NCBI GenBank assembly: GCA_937892275.1
Contig: CALAVG010000275.1
Span: forward strand, 1 to 36,252
Reading direction: 5' to 3'
Source of the DNA: an uncultured Methanomicrobiales archaeon
Lineage (GTDB): Archaea; Thermoplasmatota; Thermoplasmata; Methanomassiliicoccales; Methanomethylophilaceae
Length of the DNA: 36,252 bases
A program made the translations under genes and the position numbers. Below the pieces are notes generated by a model. The model saw nothing but the letters and a program-made list of their open reading frames with translations. It was not told where the DNA came from and did not search any database. This document shows, piece after piece, positions 7,101 through 15,189 of the stretch. Positions within the stretch are counted from its first letter, which is position 1; each line of letters starts with the position of its first letter.

Positions 7101-9571
7101 AAACGTACACCATTACCGCGAACGTCACCGACTTCTACGGACAGAACGTCGAGGGCGGGACGGTCATCGCGATCAATGACACCACATACATGGAGTACAC
7201 CGCTATGATCGAGGAAGGAAAGGCCGTTATCACAGTGCCTTCCGGAAAGTACACAGTCAGGTTGACCGATGGATACGTCAGCATCAACTCTACCTCACTT
7301 AATGTGACCAACAACAGGACAGTCAGCATCACAGCTTACGAGCAGATCGAAATCGACCTCGTTAACCAGCCTGCAATCATGACCGTCTACGGCGGTAACT
7401 ACAGCGCCCTCGTCGAATACGACTACGACGCATACGTGCCCTCCACCCAGGGAGCTTCCGAGTACGCATTCACCTTCTACGGTGCAGATGCGGAAAACGT
7501 CTACTGGGGACAGTTCACGGATAACCCCTATGTCACGATTAACTCATCCAAGGCGTACAAGGTCTCCGGAAGCATCGGATCCTCTGGAGTCGTCAACTTC
7601 ATCGTCGGAAGCATGGTCTTCTCTGCCAACGCAGATTCGGACGGAAAGTTCAGCATGCTGCTCCCCGCCCTCGGATACACCGTCTGGGCATACACGGACA
7701 GCAACGATGTGTACATCAGCGAGCTGACCGTCAGCAAGGACACCGACATGGGTAAACTCGACATGGAATCAGGAAGGAAGGTCAACGCCACATACGAGTA
7801 CAAGAGCGGAACCAGCAAGTCGAGGGTAGGACTGCCCTGGACACCCGTCGAGCTCAAGTTCATCAAGGGAACCGTCACCTGGATCCTCCCTGCAGTCACC
7901 GACAGCAACGGAAAGGCCACATTCGTCATTCCCAAAGACGCGACCGACGCAGAGGTCACCGCGAACGGCGGAAGCATCGACAACGGATCCTTCAAGGCCG
8001 ATGATCTGAAGTACACGATCACCGACGGATCCGGAACAGTCACCGCAACGATCACCATCGACAGCGACGAACTCGTCAAGAACACGATCTACGCCGATTA
8101 TGAGATGACCCTCATCCCCTACGGAGAGGAGGACGAGATCTCATACACCGGACCCATGGAGCTCGCTCCCGGACAGTACGCTGCCAAGATCAACGCCAAC
8201 ACCGGATACTACTTCGACGGAACCATCTATGTGTACCCCGGAGAGGCCACATTCGCAGGCCTCAACGTCCTTGAGGTATACGGAGTCGAGATCACCAAGT
8301 TCGCTCTCGATGAGCTCGAGATCACCGGTGAGAAGTCGCACAACAACTACAACGACGATGACATCTATTACTTCGAGTACGACAGTGAGTACTTCCTCAC
8401 GACCCACAACCCTAGTTCTGGATACATGAAGAACGGATACCTCTATGTCGAGTCCGGAGAGACCCCTGTCGAGAAGATCGACATGTCCACCGACGGAAGG
8501 ACTGTGGAGATCAAGGGATTCGTAGGAGCGATTGCTGATGGAGAGGTCACAATCTCCTATGACGATGTCAAGATCATCGAAGATGTCAGCAGCGGATCGT
8601 TCTCGGTCACCGTTCCCCAGAACGCGACCAACATCTACTTCGAGGCAGAGGTCACCAAGACCATCAATTCCCAAAAGTTCGGATTCAGGGGAACCGCACT
8701 CCTCGCCGACACCAGCAACAAGATCGTTAACATCCCCGTGATGTCCGACGATACAGCAGTCGACTATGAGGAGGACGACCTCGATGCACGCATCGATTCT
8801 GCAGTGTTCCACGACGGATACGGAACCGTCACCCTGACGATCTTCAACAACACTGACGCCGTCAAGGGATACTCTATCAAGTCCGGAACCGCATGGGTCC
8901 TCGAGTCAGTGGCCCAGGTAGAAATCAAGGCCAACACGTTCGCAACTGTCACTGTCGCCGGGGCCTATGAGCCCAACGGAACCGGTATCGGATCCACCGG
9001 AATGTCCGTCATCGTATCGGACTTCAACGGAACCGGAAGCAAGACACTGAGGATCGTCGATGGTACCGAGGAGGGAACCTCCAAGATCACCATGAAGACC
9101 GCAGCCACTTGCGACAACAAGGACAAGCTGTCCGGTGCAGAGTATCTCTACGCCCTGACCTTCTTCAACGCAGGCCAGGCAGGACCCGTCACCGTTGACG
9201 CGACCGTACCCGCAGGATACAACGCATCGCTAATGAGCGAGGACGGAGAGTACATCAAGGAGCTCGGATCCTCGTTCATCGTGCCCGCACAGTCGTCCAC
9301 GATCATATATGTGAAGATCATGAAGCTCGATGGAGACATGGATCAGGCTCCCTCGATATCGGTCACCACCGATGTTGCCGGATCCGCGAACCTTACCCCG
9401 TCGTCCATCGACATCCAGGTCGACTCCATGACCGTGTCCGGTGACTCGGCCGTGGATCAGAGGGCCGGAGTCCCCGCAGGAGTCTGGTTCATCCTCGGTG
9501 TCTGTGTACTCCTACTCATCCTCATTGTTTGGATGGGTACCAAGAGAGGGGGTGTGTTCTCACGCAAATGA
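4112..9571 (+). CDS. aglB: Giant AglB/STT3-like oligosaccharyltransferase with extended beta-domain C-terminus
   Basis: A 1,819-aa membrane protein related to AglB, the catalytic subunit of archaeal N-glycosylation, which transfers a lipid-linked glycan to Asn in N-X-S/T outside the membrane. The N-terminal ~500 residues form many membrane helices. The first acidic motif is recognisable (SDAQYH, D62), followed by NYPVGG and NPPLYDF as in STT3. The second acidic motif appears reduced to NGNE (166-169), and PIMEEL (E342) sits where TIXE is expected. The WWDYG sequon-binding motif is absent; GVLTWINSST (T524-S529) occupies its place. Residues ~830 to 1,780 are carboxypeptidase-regulatory/Ig-like beta modules rich in N-X-S/T sites, and a C-terminal helix (VWFILGVCVLLLILIVWMG) with a basic tail ends the protein. 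The stop overlaps the next start (ATGA). Codon use is strongly biased to C-ending codons, suggesting high expression. It could be an active variant OST or a non-catalytic S-layer-associated paralogue. Confidence 0.82.
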   Translation: MRKFGKESTAPDEGVGRVGGGWLQNHGALAVCIVALLALVLRTAFAYGVSADGDYALSGGSDAQYHLHVVESILNGSFIIGNDVAINYPVGGLNINPPLYDFIAAGIGSFGGASFALAVLAPIFGALTVFPVYLIGKELKGVKVGVLAALIYALMALPISSSVFSNGNEFAFTAFLFAFFILAMIKMSRKLSDDMPALREAVIAGILLGLIALSWNGFRSILVLLIIVMVIQLLIGRFNSKDFSAALYSYSIVMVIGVVLAAIYYIPAGLWDAVFSGPVLITLTAVVFGFIFKAVQSKPWIFTVPALIVAYAIVAAVLFLVDGDLGKALIIGNSTFVNPIMEELARLSVSISTMSSYYGWVLMWMPFAVGIYEFYVYARKDRSNSQLFLTMFMLIPWFFAWTSVGAAAVAGPVFAVSSAMAIVFVLTKADLKSYWSSMKAAGFPGLFKKMIKPLPFVSVLVAAFLIVLPGCVYAVDAGISSNETYGYFAYGNTTYTIQTGDAYPMSQVYDDLTKTADMDVGVLTWINSSTDLAALGFNTVNDRLGTGATAASHIYLAEGSAGATAAQAIRVMIANPGTSFSAAFAGHADVYNEVAGYIADPETAVDAVKADTSVYGKISSDVTEENAVYFASIKAMTENMSGVEIMKAYDSICSQADEKIGYYIVDGSMVPLVYGDGDSLATMAYFGGYSTDSYGAATQFYSLITYYSNYYPAMGTDTLYDTFLWKALIGPTPSEMGYTSSFSYLYDLTTSTGDVKTMPGYGLAGYEISSWYVRYNADVAATTSDDGWEYMKYSDATAAQSKDGGVINYLSSIITYEYVGLESSTVTSKVVNEDGEPLKGITVQVVNFNSKYDATIVYSECKTDKDGSFTIQVPKGDYMFILKNGSVKLNDHNSALIGPDYPIVVESSKFYEQIEVGDNPDYGDYKYTLTAGDVKYFIEADLGYLSSDNALDIDNNPAHIIPGTYTYSLIDATGTSVASGSVTFYEGLNTGLMVAPKTYTITANVTDFYGQNVEGGTVIAINDTTYMEYTAMIEEGKAVITVPSGKYTVRLTDGYVSINSTSLNVTNNRTVSITAYEQIEIDLVNQPAIMTVYGGNYSALVEYDYDAYVPSTQGASEYAFTFYGADAENVYWGQFTDNPYVTINSSKAYKVSGSIGSSGVVNFIVGSMVFSANADSDGKFSMLLPALGYTVWAYTDSNDVYISELTVSKDTDMGKLDMESGRKVNATYEYKSGTSKSRVGLPWTPVELKFIKGTVTWILPAVTDSNGKATFVIPKDATDAEVTANGGSIDNGSFKADDLKYTITDGSGTVTATITIDSDELVKNTIYADYEMTLIPYGEEDEISYTGPMELAPGQYAAKINANTGYYFDGTIYVYPGEATFAGLNVLEVYGVEITKFALDELEITGEKSHNNYNDDDIYYFEYDSEYFLTTHNPSSGYMKNGYLYVESGETPVEKIDMSTDGRTVEIKGFVGAIADGEVTISYDDVKIIEDVSSGSFSVTVPQNATNIYFEAEVTKTINSQKFGFRGTALLADTSNKIVNIPVMSDDTAVDYEEDDLDARIDSAVFHDGYGTVTLTIFNNTDAVKGYSIKSGTAWVLESVAQVEIKANTFATVTVAGAYEPNGTGIGSTGMSVIVSDFNGTGSKTLRIVDGTEEGTSKITMKTAATCDNKDKLSGAEYLYALTFFNAGQAGPVTVDATVPAGYNASLMSEDGEYIKELGSSFIVPAQSSTIIYVKIMKLDGDMDQAPSISVTTDVAGSANLTPSSIDIQVDSMTVSGDSAVDQRAGVPAGVWFILGVCVLLLILIVWMGTKRGGVFSRK

Positions 9572-10332
9572 ATAAAGCAGCATTCGGAATCATGGCCCTG
9601 CTGGCCCTGGCAGCATTCTGCCTCGTGCCCGCGGGAGCCGACGCAGCAGGGGAGATCACACACGACGGAACAAACGTCTACAAGGTCTCCACAAGCGAAG
9701 ACTTCACCATCGTCTACACCTACGAGCCCGGCGAGACCGGAGAGATCACATACTCCGCAAAGGTCGTCGACAAGTCAGGCAACACCCAGTCCAACGCAGT
9801 GTCCCCCTCATCGGGATCACTCGACAGCGGATTCGGTGAGACACTGACCGTCAGCGTGCCCAGCAAGACCGGTACATACAAGCTCGTCGTCGAGTACAGC
9901 CTCGATGACGAGAAGGTGAGCGAGAGCGAATACGTCTTCAAGGCGGTCAATCCCATCGTGCTGACCGTCAACCTCACAGCAGAGGACGCAACACTGAACC
10001 TCGAGGAGTTTGGAGTCTACTTCTACGTGGACGGACAGAAACTCGACGACAGTTACAAGACGATCACTCTCTCCGCAGACGGAACAGGATCCGTCTCCTA
10101 TGACTGGATCGCGGACCCCGAGGGCAGTAAGCACACATTCAGCGTGCAGGCCGTCGGAGGAGCATCCATGATCAAGGGACTGGACGAGGTCCACACGTTC
10201 TACACGGAGGATAACGACTACACCATGATCATCGTCCTTGCATTCGTCATCCTGATCGCTCTCATCATCTGGGCGGTTACGATCTACCGCAGGCCTATCA
10301 AGAACTACGGTAAACCCAAGGCAAGGCGCTGA
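9568..10332 (+). CDS. Exported, C-terminally membrane-anchored Ig-like protein coupled to the AglB-like gene
   Basis: A 254-aa protein with an N-terminal signal peptide (MNKAAFGIMALLALAAFCL, probable cleavage after a GADA/AG segment), an extracytoplasmic region of two predicted beta-sandwich-like parts (about residues 30-120 and 125-210) and one C-terminal membrane helix (MIIVLAFVILIALIIWAV) followed by a basic tail (RRPIKNYGKPKARR). I do not recognise a named family. The ATG at 9568 overlaps the stop of the AglB-like gene by 4 nt, and codon use is the same as in that gene, so the two are very likely translated together and may act in one complex at the outer face of the membrane. An accessory subunit of the transferase or a structural surface protein are both possible. 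Confidence 0.8.
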   Translation: MNKAAFGIMALLALAAFCLVPAGADAAGEITHDGTNVYKVSTSEDFTIVYTYEPGETGEITYSAKVVDKSGNTQSNAVSPSSGSLDSGFGETLTVSVPSKTGTYKLVVEYSLDDEKVSESEYVFKAVNPIVLTVNLTAEDATLNLEEFGVYFYVDGQKLDDSYKTITLSADGTGSVSYDWIADPEGSKHTFSVQAVGGASMIKGLDEVHTFYTEDNDYTMIIVLAFVILIALIIWAVTIYRRPIKNYGKPKARR

Positions 10333-10350
10333 AAACCCTAAACTTAATCA

Positions 10351-10370
10351 GAGGGGCCTAATGGCCTCTC
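10351..10370. terminator. Hairpin between convergent operons
   Basis: GAGGGGCC-TAAT-GGCCTCTC forms an 8-bp stem with one G-U pair and a 4-nt loop. It is followed by a pyrimidine-rich stretch with short T-runs before the truA stop. It sits in the 50-bp gap between the convergent AglB-partner gene and truA, and could serve either strand. Confidence 0.55.
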
Positions 10371-10382
10371 CCCTTACTTCCT

Positions 10383-11162
10383 TTATAACGAATCGTAGAA
10401 AGCACTGCGCAGATCGCGCTTGAACGAATCCTCGTTCCTCCTTTCTTCGAACTGTGATGGATCCGCCTTCTCGAATGTGAGCCAATCGTAATTCACATCC
10501 AACAATGTCAATGCATCCGGCCTAGCCACACCGAAGTTGATCTCCTGAAGGTCGTCCAGTGCCCTGTGAACGTCATCGAGGTCATGTATCCCTTTGGCTA
10601 CGGATTCTATCGCAGCGACCATCCTGCGGATCATGTTCCACAGGAAGAACCTGGCCTCGAACTCGATGATCATCATATCGCCTCTGACATCGATGTCAAT
10701 CCTCTCAACGTTGGCGACTGTGGGCTTGTTGTCAGGTTTGCAGAATCTCGCGAAATCGTGCTCTCCAAGGAACACGTCCGCGCATTCCCATGCGAGGTCG
10801 ATGTCCAACCCCTTCGCGGGCAATATGTACCTGTAGACGCGGCTTGTGGCGTATCTGACGTTAAAGTCGTCAGGGACCTCGCTCACTGATCTGAAGAATA
10901 TGTCCCCTCCCACGGCGTTCAATGCTCTGAGAAGGGAGGAGTTGTGCGTGAAGACCGAATTGAAGCATATGGCGTTACCAAGAGCGTTCACTCCCTTGTC
11001 GGTACGGCTGGAGAACTTCAGGTCCAGTTCCTCCGGGGCGATCTTGGATACCAGGGTTAGTTTGTCGAGCACCTCGGACTCCACAGTCCTGCCGGTAGGC
11101 TGTATCTGGGAACCGTTGAATCCCTCGCCCATGTAGGCAATCTTCACGACGACTCTTCTCAT
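10383..11162 (-). CDS. truA: tRNA pseudouridine synthase A
   Basis: Converts uridines 38-40 of the tRNA anticodon stem to pseudouridine. The 259-aa protein has the TruA catalytic motif SSRTDKGVNA (catalytic D55), the N-terminal IAYMGEGFNGSQIQP segment and the FLWNMIRRMV motif near residue 170, as in the family (FLYRMVRNIV-like). It is the last gene of a hypB-purD-truA operon; its ATG overlaps the purD stop by 4 nt. Length and motifs are normal and no defect is visible. Confidence 0.95.
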   Translation of the reverse strand: MRRVVVKIAYMGEGFNGSQIQPTGRTVESEVLDKLTLVSKIAPEELDLKFSSRTDKGVNALGNAICFNSVFTHNSSLLRALNAVGGDIFFRSVSEVPDDFNVRYATSRVYRYILPAKGLDIDLAWECADVFLGEHDFARFCKPDNKPTVANVERIDIDVRGDMMIIEFEARFFLWNMIRRMVAAIESVAKGIHDLDDVHRALDDLQEINFGVARPDALTLLDVNYDWLTFEKADPSQFEERRNEDSFKRDLRSAFYDSL

Positions 11163-12481
11163 GCGGAGCGGAGTTCCTTCATGTGATCGACCCTCTTCTG
11201 CACCAACGCTCTAGTTCCGATGTCGTGGCGCATGAAGATGGCGTCGCACTTGATGTACTGAAGGGCCTTCTCGCAGTTCTGCTCGGCCTCTTCGATGTCC
11301 TTGCCTATTCCGACAACACCGATTGACCTCGATGTGCCCGTGATGAGCTTTCCGTCCTTCTGGTCGACGTTGGCGTAATAGAGCACTGCACCAGACTTCT
11401 TCACGCCCTCCTCGTCCACTGTGATCTCGTGTCCGGATTCGGATTTCACTCCGTATCCCTTGGGCACGATGTACTTGCAGACCGTGGCCTTGTCGAAGAA
11501 CTTCACATCGTCGGTGAGTGTTCCGGTGGCCATCTGCAGGCAGATGTCCTGGAAACTGGATTCCAATGCAGTGAGAACGTTCATCGCTTCCGGATCCCCG
11601 AACCTTGCGTTGAACTCGATGATCTTGGGTCCGTTGACTGTGAGCATGAACTGTCCGTAGATGGGTCCGCGGTAGGGGCATCCATCCTTCGCCATCGCAT
11701 CGATGACTGATTGGATGATCTCAATGGCCGCTTTCCTCTCGGAAGCCGTTATGAAGGGCAGGAGATGGTCGCTGTCGCTGTAGGAACCCATCCCGCCTGT
11801 GTTCGGACCTACATCGCCCTCGTAGGCCCTCTTATGGTCCTGTACGAGCGGCATGGGGACGATCTTCTTTCCGTCGACGAACGCCATTTGCGTGAATTCC
11901 TCTCCGACGGCCTTCTCCTCGAGGATGACACCGGCCCCGCCGATGTTCGCGTCGAAGATCTCGTTGATGTATTCCATCGTCTCCTCGAAGCTGTGGAGGT
12001 GCTCTCCCTGGACCTTGACTCCCTTTCCGCCGGTGAGTCCGACGGGTTTGACGACGATCTCGTGATCGATTGTCTTGAGGTATGCTTCCGCATCCTTGGC
12101 GTTGTCGAAGTGGGCGAATCCCAGGTTGCCCTTGATCTTGTACTTGTCCACGAGCTCCCTCATGAACGTCTTGGAGGTCTCGATCCTCGCAGCCGCCTTC
12201 GTGGGTGCGGCGCACTTGACGCCGATCTTCTCGAGCTCGTCGACGATTCCTACCTCGAGGGGTGCCTCGGGTCCGATGTATGCGACCTCGACACCGTTCT
12301 CCTTGGCGAACGCGCAGACCTTCTCCAAATCCTTCTCGCTGCAGAGCAGGTACTTCTTCGATCTGGCTATTATGCCGGGGTTGGCATTCTTCATGACCGA
12401 GTAGATCTCAGCTCCCGATCTGTACAACGCTTCGACTGCGGCGTGTTCCCTTCCGCCTCCACCAACTGCCAATACCTTCAT
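11159..12481 (-). CDS. purD: Phosphoribosylamine-glycine ligase (GAR synthetase)
   Basis: Second step of de novo purine synthesis: phosphoribosylamine plus glycine plus ATP gives GAR. The 440-aa protein begins with VLAVGGGGREHA, the N-terminal GARS motif, followed by YIGPEAPLEVG. The ATP-grasp domain has VVKPVGLTGGKGV near residue 145, the NTGGMGSYS motif near 230, and IIEFNARFGDPEAM near 285, which is the metal-binding PurD signature. The length is typical. The hypB stop TGA is 9 nt upstream, and the sequence GAGGGAT overlapping that stop can act as its ribosome binding site. Confidence 0.96.
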   Translation of the reverse strand: MKVLAVGGGGREHAAVEALYRSGAEIYSVMKNANPGIIARSKKYLLCSEKDLEKVCAFAKENGVEVAYIGPEAPLEVGIVDELEKIGVKCAAPTKAAARIETSKTFMRELVDKYKIKGNLGFAHFDNAKDAEAYLKTIDHEIVVKPVGLTGGKGVKVQGEHLHSFEETMEYINEIFDANIGGAGVILEEKAVGEEFTQMAFVDGKKIVPMPLVQDHKRAYEGDVGPNTGGMGSYSDSDHLLPFITASERKAAIEIIQSVIDAMAKDGCPYRGPIYGQFMLTVNGPKIIEFNARFGDPEAMNVLTALESSFQDICLQMATGTLTDDVKFFDKATVCKYIVPKGYGVKSESGHEITVDEEGVKKSGAVLYYANVDQKDGKLITGTSRSIGVVGIGKDIEEAEQNCEKALQYIKCDAIFMRHDIGTRALVQKRVDHMKELRSA

Positions 12482-12490
12482 ATCGATCCC

Positions 12491-13141
12491 TCAGAGTTTC
12501 AATGCGGCCAGGATCTCGTCCAGGCCCTCGTCCTTCCTGACGCTGCACTTGTAGATGTTCTTCAGTCCGCCCGTGAGTTTGTTGTAGTCCCCGGCGATGA
12601 CGTCCGGGTCGACACCGACCGCGTCGCAGATGTCCATCTTGTTGAGGATCGCGATGTCGGAGTGGAGGAAGATGTCGTGATGTTTCCTGACCATGTCGTC
12701 ACCTTCCGTTGTGGATATGACGACGACCCTGTAGTCCGTTCCAAGCGGGAAGTCCGCGGGACATACCAGGTTGCCTACGTTCTCTATGAAGACCACGTCG
12801 AAATTGTCCAGGTCGATCTCGTCGAGAGAATGCCTGACGAGATGCGCATCCAGGTGGCATTCCTTCTGCGTGTTGCAGTTGAATGCCTTGAGTCCGGACT
12901 GTTCGAACCTTGTGTAATCGTCCACGCCGGTGACGTCCCCTGCGATTGCGCATACGCGCACTCCCTTCGCCCTGAGCTTCTCTGCGAGCTTGATGATCAG
13001 TGCCGTCTTCCCGGCTCCGATGGAACCCATGAAGTCGACGGACTTGATCTTGTGCTCCTTGAGCATGCGGTAGTTCTCGTGAGCTAGCTTGGCGTTCTCC
13101 TTCAGGACGTCTATCTCCATGCCTGGCTGGACTATGTGCAT
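12491..13141 (-). CDS. hypB: Hydrogenase nickel-incorporation GTPase HypB
   Basis: SIMIBI-class GTPase that helps deliver nickel to [NiFe] hydrogenases. The 216-aa protein shows the P-loop GSIGAGKT (39-46), GDVTGVDD (69-75), CHLDAH (C95, H96) forming the conserved metal site between subunits, ENVGNLVCP (120-128) and NKMD for guanine recognition. It lacks an N-terminal CxxCGC or His-rich metal-storage region, as is common in methanogen HypB. It heads the operon with purD and truA, an unrelated set probably joined only for co-expression. hypA is not adjacent. The ATG at 13141 is used; an internal ATG seven codons in is the alternative. The presence of hypB fits a hydrogenotrophic, methyl-reducing methanogen. 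Confidence 0.95.
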   Translation of the reverse strand: MHIVQPGMEIDVLKENAKLAHENYRMLKEHKIKSVDFMGSIGAGKTALIIKLAEKLRAKGVRVCAIAGDVTGVDDYTRFEQSGLKAFNCNTQKECHLDAHLVRHSLDEIDLDNFDVVFIENVGNLVCPADFPLGTDYRVVVISTTEGDDMVRKHHDIFLHSDIAILNKMDICDAVGVDPDVIAGDYNKLTGGLKNIYKCSVRKDEGLDEILAALKL

Positions 13142-13192
13142 ACCCCTGCATAACGCGTGCGTGGTAATAAGGGATTCGACTTTTTCATTAAG

Positions 13193-13199
13193 ATATAAA
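13193..13199 (-). promoter_or_regulatory. TATA box of the hypB-purD-truA operon
   Basis: On the minus strand the sequence TTTATAT at 13199-13193 lies about 55 nt upstream of the hypB ATG. Transcription would start near 13168-13170 and leave a leader of about 27 nt. No other TATA-like element is seen closer to the gene. Confidence 0.45.
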
Positions 13200-13516
13200 T
13201 TTTGCTAAAAGTTTATATTATGAAAGAATGGGATTCAGAGCAGATAACTCATTGTGCCAGATATGGTATGGAGACAATGATCTAACGTAACTGTTCAGAA
13301 ACCCATAATTGATCCTTTCTTCGACTGCATTCCTCTTTGGCTCACTGATTAACTGTTGTTGTAACTGTTCCGGAAGGAATTCTATTTGCCAAGACGGTAG
13401 CCTCAAATTGGGGGCAGTAAGGATTGGGACAAAGCGGTAGGTATTGTTTTTCCGGTCACTCAAAGCACATGTCGTTCTTCTGACTTACATACCTTTCCCG
13501 CGGATTAGCCTATACA
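13200..13516. other. AT-rich stretch without a confident gene between hypB and the first IS element
   Basis: The stretch is AT-richer than the flanking core genes. A minus-strand reading frame of 81 codons (13218-13463, TTG start) and a 22-codon plus-strand frame beginning with an ATG at 13220 behind TTTATATTATG are open. Neither resembles a family I know, and neither has a convincing ribosome binding site. They may be remnants of a gene disrupted when the accessory island formed. I see no RNA gene here. Confidence 0.4.
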
Positions 13517-13522
13517 TTTGAA

Positions 13523-13548
13523 CTCTAACTCCCGATTTTTACGGAATA
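13523..13548 (+). repeat. Left terminal inverted repeat of the first IS
   Basis: Begins CTCTAACTCCCGATTTTT and matches the reverse complement of the right end over 26 bp, with mismatches at positions 19 and 23. The transposase stop codon is only 8 bp inside it. Confidence 0.85.
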
Positions 13549-13555
13549 AGTTCAT

Positions 13556-15079
13556 TCAGGGCCCGGGATACAATCCCAGTCCGAGGTCCTGTTCTATCTT
13601 CCGCACATTTGCTGGTACAGTCTGAGGCATTACCCTTGACTGAGTGGTGATGGATACCACGGAGCTGTACTCAAACAGTATATCGAGGGGAGTGTATTTG
13701 GCAGTCATTTCCCTACCCGCAATCCACAGCTCCATAGCCATGTACATCCTGAGAGCTAAGAAGGTCACCAGATTGAATCCCATAATCGATAGGTTGTCCC
13801 TGAGGTATGTGCTGTCTGCATTCATGACGGTCTTCGCAGAATCATAGCATTCTTCAACCGAGCATCTCATCTTGAACATTGTGTACAGTTCTTTTGGATC
13901 CTCGTTCAGATTGGTGACCAGGATGAGGTTTCCTGCTTTGGACGGGTCCCCGTCCAAAGTGTACGGAGAATCGTCGATGAAGCATGGCTCCATGTCCTGA
14001 TCTTCATCAGACGTTTCCGTCCACATCATCTCCACAAGTTCCTTGTTACGCTGATTCTGATTCTCGAACCTATACGCATTGTATCCGAAACCTTCTCCGA
14101 TCGAATACATGACGGAATCCCCTCTGAAGTTGAACCCTTTGGGTTCAACGATCTTGAGAGAATCATACAAAGGCGAATTTCTTCTCACAGGTATAATGAA
14201 ACGGTAACCGTCCGAGTGCAGTTCCTGCATAATATCTTCGGAGAAATAGCCCCTATCCATGACCAGGATACATTCGCGGCCGATGTCCATTTCATGCAAT
14301 ATGTCTGTAATGGCTCCCTCTTTGACGTTTCCTGCCAACGTCTTCAAGGCTTGAGGAAGTTTATCGTCAAGACCGCAAATCAGAGCTATGTTGAACTGTC
14401 CGCAGGACAGTTTGAAACGATTGTATCCTTTCTTTATGAGGAACGACTGACCTTTGCTGAAGCATACCGTCAGATCGGTCGCCATCTTCTTACCTGGCGT
14501 TCTCAGTGATTCAAAGAACCTGTCCTGGGCATCTTTCGCGCCGCCTGCTATCTTCAAGGCCAATGAAAGAGCATCGGGATCACAATGGGGATGCAGGCAC
14601 ATGACATTGTCCTGCTTCAGGAACCATCTGCCTGCCTGGCAGAGCCTTCCTCTGCCAGCTAGTCTGGACATGGCCAGCATCAAAAGGTCATCGCATGTAT
14701 CAGGGAAACATTCCCGCAGAAATGGGATGAAATCCCTACAGGCCAATTCGAAGACCTGCATCGCGCCTTTGATCCTGTAATCCATGACCTCTTCTGGACG
14801 CTTTCTGTAACGTTCAACATCTATGTGGGCCGCCGCGATTGCTTTCGGATTCATCTTTTCGACGTCGATCTCCGTGGAGATCACCAGATTCCCTGGTGGC
14901 TCTAGTATTCCGATGTACTCTGTCAGTTTCTTCCGTCTATTCTCTCCGGGCACCCACTTCGTGGATGCCCAATAAACGTAATGGTTCTTCCCGTTCTTCT
15001 CAACGGTCAGACCCTTGCTTCCGGAGTCCCTCATTTTCTGCAGCCATTCCTTTGCCCAACCGTCTGGTTCCCTTCCCAT
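13556..15079 (-). CDS. IS1634/IS4-type DDE transposase
   Basis: Intact 507-aa transposase. The N-terminus has the helix-rich DNA-binding region typical of these enzymes (KWVPGENRRKKLTEYIGIL near residues 41-59). Candidate catalytic residues are D202 (TDLTVCFS), D275 in VMDRGYFSED, and E409 in the R-x3-E-x6-K motif (R405, E409, K416). The insertion domain between D275 and E409 is about 130 residues, as in IS4-superfamily proteins. The start is the ATG at 15079; a perfect 8-bp-arm palindrome sits 2 nt upstream of it and could be an operator or binding site. The gene ends 8 bp from the left inverted repeat. Confidence 0.92.
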   Translation of the reverse strand: MGREPDGWAKEWLQKMRDSGSKGLTVEKNGKNHYVYWASTKWVPGENRRKKLTEYIGILEPPGNLVISTEIDVEKMNPKAIAAAHIDVERYRKRPEEVMDYRIKGAMQVFELACRDFIPFLRECFPDTCDDLLMLAMSRLAGRGRLCQAGRWFLKQDNVMCLHPHCDPDALSLALKIAGGAKDAQDRFFESLRTPGKKMATDLTVCFSKGQSFLIKKGYNRFKLSCGQFNIALICGLDDKLPQALKTLAGNVKEGAITDILHEMDIGRECILVMDRGYFSEDIMQELHSDGYRFIIPVRRNSPLYDSLKIVEPKGFNFRGDSVMYSIGEGFGYNAYRFENQNQRNKELVEMMWTETSDEDQDMEPCFIDDSPYTLDGDPSKAGNLILVTNLNEDPKELYTMFKMRCSVEECYDSAKTVMNADSTYLRDNLSIMGFNLVTFLALRMYMAMELWIAGREMTAKYTPLDILFEYSSVVSITTQSRVMPQTVPANVRKIEQDLGLGLYPGP

Positions 15080-15081
15080 AT

Positions 15082-15098
15082 ATTCCGTATTACGGAAT
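15082..15098. promoter_or_regulatory. Perfect palindrome immediately upstream of the first transposase start
   Basis: ATTCCGTA-T-TACGGAAT is an exact inverted repeat ending 2 nt before the transposase ATG. Its right half extends to the 12-mer TACGGAATAAGT (15091-15102), which occurs again in the same orientation inside the left end of the IS (13540-13551). It could be an autoregulatory operator or an internal transposase-binding site. Confidence 0.45.
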
Positions 15099-15163
15099 AA
15101 GTATATTAAACTTCTGATTCCTAATAGCCAGATGATCCAAAAGTTCAGAGCTCAGTTATACCA

Positions 15164-15189
15164 TATACCGGAAAAATCGGGAGTTAGAG
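15164..15189 (-). repeat. Right terminal inverted repeat of the first IS
   Basis: Mirror of the left end (26 bp, two mismatches), followed directly by TTTGAA, the second copy of the presumed target-site duplication. Confidence 0.85.

Larger units (their letters stand above)
13523..15189 (-). mobile_element. Complete insertion sequence, IS1634/IS4-type
   Basis: A 1,667-bp element with 26-bp terminal inverted repeats (two mismatches), a single transposase gene and a 6-bp direct repeat TTTGAA immediately outside both ends (13517-13522 and 15190-15195), which I read as the target-site duplication. A 5-6-bp duplication and a ~500-aa single-frame transposase fit the IS1634 group of the IS4 superfamily. 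The intact frame and almost perfect ends suggest a recent insertion. It lies between the hypB operon and the BspA-like gene, about 200 bp upstream of that gene's signal peptide. Confidence 0.85.

Noticed and set aside
11711..13087. 458-codon plus-strand open frame antisense to purD and hypB
   Set aside because: It mirrors two strongly conserved genes with full motif sets and is a by-product of their codon bias. The same holds for long antisense frames at 594-1502, 22765-23565 and 24212-25012.
13218..13463. 81-codon minus-strand frame as a gene
   Set aside because: TTG start, no ribosome binding site, no recognisable domain, AT-rich context next to an IS. Kept only as a note on the stretch.
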